From assembly GCA_021781625.1 (NCBI GenBank), contig JAJXWL010000016.1:1-19233 (forward strand): a stretch of 19,233 nucleotides of DNA, read 5' to 3'. Made by a program: the position numbers and the translations under genes. Under the pieces are notes generated by a model. That model was given only the letters and a program-made list of their open reading frames with translations. It did not search any database and was not told the origin of the DNA. Positions 13,589-19,233 of the stretch are shown here, one piece after another; the stretch's first letter is position 1, and each line of letters starts with the position of its first letter. Origin of the DNA: a bacterium. GTDB taxonomy: Bacteria; Spirochaetota; Spirochaetia; JABEVK01.

Positions 13589-14122
13589 ATGGCCGAAAAA
13601 AAAGTTCAGCCTTACAAAGTTGAGGCTGTAGAAGCTCTGGATCAGAAGTTTGAAGGAGTTAATGACTTCCTTTTTGCTGGTTACCGGGGAATGACTGTTG
13701 AACAGCTGTTTACTCTTCGCCGTCAGCTCCGTGCTGAAAACGCTGAGTTCAAAGTTGTTAAGAATAACTTTGCCAAGATTGCGTTCAAGAAAAAAAATGC
13801 CAATGTTGATGGCTATCTAGTTGGTCCAACCGCTGTGGTTATGGCTCGCAAAGATGGCGGTCCCGTGGCGAAGATTCTGGTTGAGTTTGCGAAAGAAGTG
13901 CCTACGCTGGAATTGAAAGGCGGCTTTTTGGGTGGTTCAGTGTTTAATGCCGCTCAGGTAGAAGCTTACTCCAAGTTGCCCAGCAAGAATGAACTGTTGG
14001 CAAGTTTGATGGGAACCATGAAGGCTCCTGCCCAGAACTTGGTCTATGTCTTGAATGGTGTGACCACGAAGTTGGTTCGAACTTTACAGGCTGTTGCCGA
14101 TCAAAAGGCTTCAGGTCAATAA
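13589..14122 (+). CDS. rplJ: 50S ribosomal protein L10
   Basis: A 177-residue L10, the base of the L7/L12 stalk. The N-terminal rRNA-binding domain is recognisable from FAGYRGMTVEQLFTLRRQLR, AEFKVVKNNFAKIAFKK and LVGPTAVVMARKDGG. The C-terminal helix that holds L12 dimers is at about 145-177 (MKAPAQNLVYVLNGVTTKLV). It begins three bases after rplA with GGTAAGGAG as ribosome binding site. There is therefore no room for the long L10 leader that regulates rplJL in E. coli. Confidence 0.96.
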   Translation: MAEKKVQPYKVEAVEALDQKFEGVNDFLFAGYRGMTVEQLFTLRRQLRAENAEFKVVKNNFAKIAFKKKNANVDGYLVGPTAVVMARKDGGPVAKILVEFAKEVPTLELKGGFLGGSVFNAAQVEAYSKLPSKNELLASLMGTMKAPAQNLVYVLNGVTTKLVRTLQAVADQKASGQ

Positions 14123-14131
14123 GGGTTAAAT

Positions 14132-14167
14132 CCGGGTTAGTCTTCAAAATTAAGCCTACTATCCCGG
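14132..14167 (+). other. Weak hairpin in the rplJ-rplL spacer
   Basis: CCGGG (14132-14136) can pair with CCCGG (14163-14167) around a 26-base AT-rich loop, followed by CATAAAAAATATAAC. It sits 31 bases before rplL. No T-run follows, so it is not a standard terminator. It could help raise L12 output over L10 as an RNA processing or stability site. Confidence 0.25.
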
Positions 14168-14197
14168 CATAAAAAATATAACTAAGGAGAAGTTAAT

Positions 14198-14587
14198 ATG
14201 GCTAAGCTTTCAACCCAGGAAATCCTGGACGCAATCGCTGGAATGACCGTGCTCGAAGTTTCTGAGCTCGTTAAAGCGATGGAAGAAAAATTTGGTGTTA
14301 CCGCTGCGGCTCCTGTAGCTGTTGCTGCGGTTGCCGGTCCTGCTGCTGGCGGTGCTGCCGCTGCTGCTGAAGAAAAGACTGAGTTTGACGTTATCCTCAA
14401 GGCTCATGGCGACAAGAAGATTGACGTTATTAAGGTTGTTCGTGAAATTACCAGCTTAGGTCTGAAAGAAGCCAAGGATTTGGTGGAAGCAGGTGGAAAG
14501 GCTATTAAGGAAGCGGTTTCTAAGGCTGAGGCCGAAGACATCAAGAAGAAGCTCACCGCAGTGGGTGCCGATGTCGAAATCCGCTAA
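14198..14587 (+). CDS. rplL: 50S ribosomal protein L7/L12
   Basis: A 129-residue L12 with the three normal parts: an N-terminal dimer domain ([20 protein letters not shown]), an Ala/Gly/Val-rich hinge (about 34-62), and the C-terminal factor-binding domain from [20 protein letters not shown] to VGADVEIR, including [20 protein letters not shown]12 dimers form the ribosomal stalk that recruits translation GTPases. It is present in four or more copies per ribosome; a strong AAGGAG ribosome binding site six or more bases before the ATG fits this need. Confidence 0.97.
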   Translation: MAKLSTQEILDAIAGMTVLEVSELVKAMEEKFGVTAAAPVAVAAVAGPAAGGAAAAAEEKTEFDVILKAHGDKKIDVIKVVREITSLGLKEAKDLVEAGGKAIKEAVSKAEAEDIKKKLTAVGADVEIR

Positions 14588-14617
14588 GTCGGTTTTCTGA
14601 ATTTATTTTTCTCATGA

Positions 14618-14657
14618 ACCACCAGGGGTTAGTTTGACCTCTGGTGGTATCTTTGTC
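14618..14657 (+). terminator. rplL-rpoB intergenic hairpin, probable attenuator or processing site
   Basis: ACCACCAGGGGT (14618-14629) pairs with ACCTCTGGTGGT (14637-14648), a 12-bp stem with one wobble and a 7-base loop, followed by the partly T-rich ATCTTTGTC. A weak terminator or RNase III site in exactly this gap is known from E. coli, where it lowers RNA polymerase subunit synthesis relative to ribosomal proteins. The tail is short of Ts, so read-through is expected. Confidence 0.7.
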
Positions 14658-14668
14658 AGGGGGTACAC

Positions 14669-17600
14669 ATGAATTCAACGCGTCCGAAGAAGATTGAGCG
14701 TGTCTATATCGGTAAGGATATTGACGAGGTGATGGAGCTTCCGGATCTGATTGACATTCAATTGTCTTCGTACGAGCGGTTCCTTCAGCGCGAGACACTC
14801 AAAAGCGGCCAGCCCCTGAAGAAACAAGGTCTCCAAGAGGTTTTTTTAGAAACCTTTCCTATAGTTAGTCAAAATGAAGAGCTGACGTTAAGTTTTGATC
14901 ACTATATCCTCGAAGAAAGTAATGTTAAGTTTTCGGAAAATCAGTGTAAAAAGAAAGGCTTAACCTATTCTATCCCCTTAAAAGCACGAGTGAGCTTGTT
15001 TTTTAGCTCTTCCGGGGAAATGCGTCAAAAAGATATTTATATGGGGGAAATCCCCATTATGACCGACCGTGGTACCTTTATCATTAATGGTGCGGAAAGA
15101 GTCGTCGTTTCACAAATTCACCGCTCTCCAGGTGTTGTTTTTAGCCGTGAAAAAGGTGTTTTTGCCAGCCGAATTATTCCCAATAAAGGGTCTTGGCTAG
15201 AATTTGAAATTGACCAAAAGAAAGAGTTGATTTACGCCAAAATCGACCGTAAAAAAAGAATCTTGGCGACCCTGCTCCTGAGAGCTTTGGGCTTAGGCTC
15301 CCGAGAAGAAATTGTGGCTTGGTTTTATGAAACCAAAACAGTGAATATTGATACACCAGAAGCCAAAGATAAGCTCAAAGGATCCTTCTTAGCGAAGGAT
15401 GTCTGGTTCGGTGAAGGTGAGGATCGCAAGAAGCTTTATCGCGCAGGTGATATTCTTCATGAGCACGAAATTGCCCAAATCCTTAGTGACGGTATTAAAG
15501 AAATAACCATCATTGATGATAGTCGTGCCAAGGCGAAAGAAGAAGGTTGTAATTACTTATCCAGTCACATCATTTTGAATTGTTTTGAACGCGAAGACGC
15601 CAAGTACATTCGTGATGACAAAACCAATGATGAGCCAACCAAAGAAGATGCTTTGTCCGCTGTGTATTCTGTTCTTCAACCGGGTGAGCCAGTTTCCGTA
15701 GAAAATGCTGAAAAAGACTTAGCCATGATGTTCTTTAACCCTCGCCGTTATGACTTGGGTAAAGTAGGTCGCTACAAGTTGAATAGAAAGTTCAGCTATG
15801 TCGATCCTGACGAAGAATCCGTTCTAACCATGAAAGACGTGGTCAATACGATGCTTCACCTCATCAAAGTTTACAATGATGATGCGAATATCGATGATAT
15901 TGACCACTTAGGAAACCGCCGCGTTCGTTCGGTGGGTGAGCTTTTGGCGAATGCGATGAAGACAGCCTTTACTCGCATGGAACGTATTGCCAAAGAACGC
16001 ATGACACTGAAAGAAATTGAAACCATTAAGCCTTCCGATTTGATTTCGATCAAACCGGTTGTTGCGGCCATTAAGGAATTCTTTGGTTCAAGCCAACTGT
16101 CGCAGTTCATGGATCAGGTTAATCCGCTGGCAGAACTGACGCATAAGCGCCGATTAAACGCCTTAGGACCGGGTGGTTTGTCCCGAGATCGGGCAGGGTT
16201 CGAAGTCCGTGACGTTCACTACACGCACTATGGTCGCATGTGCCCCATTGAAACTCCAGAAGGACCGAACATTGGGTTAATTGTCTCTCTGGCCAGTTAT
16301 TCTCGGGTCAATGACTACGGCTTTTTGGAAACCCCTTATCGAAAAGTTTCTCATGGAAAAGCTACCAAAGAGATTGAATACCTTTCTGCCATTGACGAAG
16401 AAAAGTACTACATTGCTCAGGCTGGCGCCCGGGTTAACGCCGAAGGGATATTCCAAGAAGATTTAGTTTCCTGCCGAAAAGCAGGGGATTATACTTCGAA
16501 AGATCCTTCTACGATTCAATACATGGACGTTTCGCCCAAGCAAATTATCTCTGTTTCTTCGGCGTTAATACCCTTCTTGGAGCATGACGACGCGAACCGT
16601 GCTCTCATGGGTTCGAACATGCAACGCCAAGCTGTTCCGCTCCTATTCCCTGATCCACCGATTGTAGGTACCGGGATGGAACGCAAAGCGGCGTACGACT
16701 CTGGTGTTTTGGTGAAAGCTAAGCGTGGGGGAGAAGTGGTTTATGTTTCTTCAACCTGTGTCCGCATTCGCCCTGAAGAGGCTAAAGACCCCTCCGAGGT
16801 CGATGAATACGAATTGACCAAATTTGCACGTACCAACCAGGATACCTGTTTTAACCACCGCCCAGTCGTTCGTACAGGTGATGTGGTAGCTCGTGGTGCT
16901 GTTTTGGCTGATGGACCCGCTACCTTAGACGGTGAACTCGCCTTGGGTCGAAACTTACTCCTAGGCTTCGTGCCTTGGAACGGCTACAACTACGAAGACG
17001 CTATTCTGATTTCAGAGCGTGTGGTGAAAGAAGATATCTTTACCTCCATCCACATTAAGGAATTTGCCACGGAAATTCGTGAAACAAAGCTGGGTCCCGA
17101 ACGGATAACTCGCGATGTGCCGAATTGTTCTGAGAAGTCCTTAGAGGATTTGGACGAAGAAGGTATTGTTCGCATTGGTGCGAAGGTTAAGGCTGGCTCG
17201 ATTCTCGTGGGAAAAGTCACTCCGAAGTCAGAAACCGAAACTACTCCTGAATATAAACTGTTGAACTCGATTTTTGGTGAAAAAGCCAAGGACGTTAAAG
17301 ATTCTTCGTTGCGGTTACCGCATGGAATCGAAGGCACGGTCATTGATATTCAACGTCTACGCCGCACGGAAGGGGATGATCTGGCACCTGGAGTAGACGA
17401 AGTCGTCAAGGTTCTTGTGGCTAAGAAACGCAAGTTGCGCGAAGGCGATAAGATGGCTGGACGTCACGGAAATAAAGGTGTTGTCGCCCGGGTTCTTCCC
17501 GTGGAAGATATGCCGTTTATGGAAGATGGTACGCCCTTGGATGTTTGTTTGAACCCACTTGGTGTTCCTTCCCGAATGAACTTAGGTCAGATTCTGGAAT

Positions 17601-18190
17601 CTGAATTGGGTATGGCCGGTTATCTTCTGGGGGAAAATTATTCTACCCCTGTCTTTCAATCGGCCAGTGCAGAAATGATTGAGAACAAGCTGGAATCGGC
17701 AGGTTTCTCGCATACTTGCAAAACGACACTGATTGATGGACGCACTGGTGTTCCTTTTGTGAACCCCGTCATGGTGGGCGTGATGTACGTCTTAAAACTT
17801 CACCACTTGGTGGATGATAAGATGCATGCTCGCTCCACGGGCCCGTACTCCTTGGTCACGCAACAGCCCTTGGGTGGTAAAGCTCAGTTTGGTGGTCAGC
17901 GTTTGGGTGAAATGGAAGTTTGGGCGTTGGAAGCCTACGGTGCCGCGAACACTCTGCAAGAGCTGTTGACCATTAAGTCTGATGATATGACTGGACGCGC
18001 GAAAATCTACGAAGCCATCGTGAAAGGCGAAGCGACTAGTGCCGCCGGTATTCCTGAATCCTTCAATGTTTTGGTCCAGGAATTGCGCGGCTTGGCTTTG
18101 GATATGTCGATTTTTGATGCCAAAGAACGTCAGATCCCGCTGACGGAAAAGGATGAGGAACTGATTGCTAAACAGGGCAATAGTTTCTAA
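14669..18190 (+). CDS. rpoB: DNA-directed RNA polymerase subunit beta
   Basis: A 1173-residue beta subunit, a normal length for spirochaetes and shorter than E. coli because large lineage inserts are absent. Landmarks: [20 protein letters not shown] at the start, [20 protein letters not shown], rifampicin region [20 protein letters not shown] then [71 protein letters not shown] near the active site, and [20 protein letters not shown] near the C terminus. At the E. coli Ser531 position the residue is Asn497, as in naturally rifampicin-resistant spirochaetes; the E. coli 518 and 522 equivalents are Val and Ala. It is preceded by an attenuator-like hairpin and followed by rpoC after 22 bases. 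Confidence 0.98.
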   Translation: MNSTRPKKIERVYIGKDIDEVMELPDLIDIQLSSYERFLQRETLKSGQPLKKQGLQEVFLETFPIVSQNEELTLSFDHYILEESNVKFSENQCKKKGLTYSIPLKARVSLFFSSSGEMRQKDIYMGEIPIMTDRGTFIINGAERVVVSQIHRSPGVVFSREKGVFASRIIPNKGSWLEFEIDQKKELIYAKIDRKKRILATLLLRALGLGSREEIVAWFYETKTVNIDTPEAKDKLKGSFLAKDVWFGEGEDRKKLYRAGDILHEHEIAQILSDGIKEITIIDDSRAKAKEEGCNYLSSHIILNCFEREDAKYIRDDKTNDEPTKEDALSAVYSVLQPGEPVSVENAEKDLAMMFFNPRRYDLGKVGRYKLNRKFSYVDPDEESVLTMKDVVNTMLHLIKVYNDDANIDDIDHLGNRRVRSVGELLANAMKTAFTRMERIAKERMTLKEIETIKPSDLISIKPVVAAIKEFFGSSQLSQFMDQVNPLAELTHKRRLNALGPGGLSRDRAGFEVRDVHYTHYGRMCPIETPEGPNIGLIVSLASYSRVNDYGFLETPYRKVSHGKATKEIEYLSAIDEEKYYIAQAGARVNAEGIFQEDLVSCRKAGDYTSKDPSTIQYMDVSPKQIISVSSALIPFLEHDDANRALMGSNMQRQAVPLLFPDPPIVGTGMERKAAYDSGVLVKAKRGGEVVYVSSTCVRIRPEEAKDPSEVDEYELTKFARTNQDTCFNHRPVVRTGDVVARGAVLADGPATLDGELALGRNLLLGFVPWNGYNYEDAILISERVVKEDIFTSIHIKEFATEIRETKLGPERITRDVPNCSEKSLEDLDEEGIVRIGAKVKAGSILVGKVTPKSETETTPEYKLLNSIFGEKAKDVKDSSLRLPHGIEGTVIDIQRLRRTEGDDLAPGVDEVVKVLVAKKRKLREGDKMAGRHGNKGVVARVLPVEDMPFMEDGTPLDVCLNPLGVPSRMNLGQILESELGMAGYLLGENYSTPVFQSASAEMIENKLESAGFSHTCKTTLIDGRTGVPFVNPVMVGVMYVLKLHHLVDDKMHARSTGPYSLVTQQPLGGKAQFGGQRLGEMEVWALEAYGAANTLQELLTIKSDDMTGRAKIYEAIVKGEATSAAGIPESFNVLVQELRGLALDMSIFDAKERQIPLTEKDEELIAKQGNSF

Positions 18191-18212
18191 AGGGAGCGAG
18201 GAGTTTTAAGAC

Positions 18213-19233
18213 ATGCGAGATATTCAAGAGTTTGATAGTATTCTTATTAAGTTAGCCTCTCCCGAGCAGATTCGTGCTTGGTCGTATGGTGAAGTCAAAA
18301 AACCCGAAACGATCAACTACCGAACCCTCCGACCGGAAAAGGAAGGGTTGTTCTGTGAAAAGATTTTTGGAACGACCAAAGAATGGGAATGTTACTGCGG
18401 TAAATTTAAGTCTATTCGCTATAAAGGCGTAATTTGTGACCGTTGTGGTGTCGAAGTGACCCACTTCAAAGTTCGCCGTGAACGAATGGGGCATATTGAA
18501 CTGGCTAGCCCCGTTTCTCATACATGGTATTTCCGAGCCGTTCCCAGTCGAATGGGCCTGCTTTTGGACCTGCCGAATGCCGCCCTGAGGTCTATCTTGT
18601 ACTATGAGAAGTACATAGTTACCGATCCTGGTGAAAATACAGACCTCAAAAAGGGTCAACTTCTCACGGAAGAAGAGTACATGGAGGCTCAAGACCGTTA
18701 CGGGATGACGTTTACTGCGGGTATTGGTGCCGAAGCGATTCGTACCATGCTCGACAACGTCAACCTTGATCAGCAGTCGGCAGCCCTTCGGCAAAAGATG
18801 ATCGAAAAGGGCAGTAAGGTCGATAAGCGCCTGCTAAAACGAATCGAAATTGTCGAAAATTTCCGAGACTCGGGAAACAAACCCAGTTGGATGATCATGG
18901 ATGTTATTCCCGTGATTCCGCCGGACTTGCGCCCCATGGTGCAGTTGGATGGTGGTCGCTTTGCTACCTCTGACTTAAATGACCTCTATCGTCGTGTGAT
19001 TAACCGGAATAACCGTTTAAAGAAGCTGATCGCGTTGAATGCTCCTGATATCATCATTCGTAACGAAAAACGGATGTTGCAAGAAGCCGTCGATGCTCTT
19101 TTTGAAAACAACAAAAAGAAAAAAGTCGTCAAAGGTGCTGCAAATCGTCCTTTGAAGTCTTTGTCGGACTTGCTGAAAGGTAAGCAGGGTCGCTTCCGTC
19201 AAAACTTACTAGGAAAGCGCGTCGACTACTCAG
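18213..19233 (+). CDS. rpoC: DNA-directed RNA polymerase subunit beta', N-terminal part (runs off the window)
   Basis: The first 340 codons of beta' are present and the frame is open to the window edge. The ATG at 18213 follows GAGGAG by about nine bases. The start [20 protein letters not shown] and [20 protein letters not shown] are typical. The N-terminal zinc-binding site is intact: Cys60, Cys62, Cys75 and Cys78 in CYC...CDRC. The clamp region follows with [40 protein letters not shown] and [20 protein letters not shown], and the segment ends in [18 protein letters not shown] at switch 2. The catalytic NADFDGD motif lies outside the window. Confidence 0.97.
   Translation, partial: MRDIQEFDSILIKLASPEQIRAWSYGEVKKPETINYRTLRPEKEGLFCEKIFGTTKEWECYCGKFKSIRYKGVICDRCGVEVTHFKVRRERMGHIELASPVSHTWYFRAVPSRMGLLLDLPNAALRSILYYEKYIVTDPGENTDLKKGQLLTEEEYMEAQDRYGMTFTAGIGAEAIRTMLDNVNLDQQSAALRQKMIEKGSKVDKRLLKRIEIVENFRDSGNKPSWMIMDVIPVIPPDLRPMVQLDGGRFATSDLNDLYRRVINRNNRLKKLIALNAPDIIIRNEKRMLQEAVDALFENNKKKKVVKGAANRPLKSLSDLLKGKQGRFRQNLLGKRVDYS

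Overview
The window reads as a chromosomal segment of a spirochaete (Spirochaetota, Spirochaetales/Treponema-like; genus not assignable from sequence alone). The main support is the right half, which has the layout tRNA-Thr, rpmG, tRNA-Trp, secE, nusG, rplK, rplA, rplJ, rplL, rpoB, rpoC. In addition, the rifampicin-resistance cluster I of RpoB carries Asn at the position of E. coli Ser531, a state described for naturally rifampicin-resistant spirochaetes. The envelope operon in the middle also recalls a treponemal gene set, from memory and not checked.

Layout. (1) Positions 1-2144 are accessory. They hold the 3' end of a decayed group II intron (broken reverse transcriptase plus domain V/VI-like hairpins), a mazEF toxin-antitoxin pair on the minus strand, a gene-poor spacer with an inverted repeat, and a visibly AT-rich Tam-like methyltransferase gene. 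(2) Positions 2146-8009 are a minus-strand operon read from right to left: a secreted helical protein, a LolD/MacB-type ATPase, two FtsX/MacB-type permeases, a LolA-like periplasmic protein and a predicted outer-membrane beta-barrel. The junctions are tight, with two 4-base start/stop overlaps. Together they look like a complete route from inner to outer membrane, probably for a lipid or lipoprotein. (3) Positions 8101-9585 are a divergent plus-strand operon: membrane protein, winged-helix regulator, membrane protein. A perfect 10+10 palindrome lies on the promoter of the envelope operon and is a candidate operator for that regulator. (4) Pyruvate kinase lies on the minus strand with its own strong terminator. 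(5) From 11172 a consensus promoter drives the plus-strand tRNA, translation and transcription cluster up to rpoC, which runs off the window.

The best regulatory signals are an L1-type operator just before rplK that mimics the 23S rRNA L1 site and touches the Shine-Dalgarno sequence, a 12-bp hairpin between rplL and rpoB (likely attenuator or processing site), the terminator of pyk, and two promoters (mazEF and the 8136 operon) whose spacing predicts leaderless mRNAs. I see no CRISPR array, rRNA gene, prophage or intact insertion sequence. The best candidate for an undescribed system is the envelope transport operon with its divergent regulator operon; its substrate cannot be read from the sequence.
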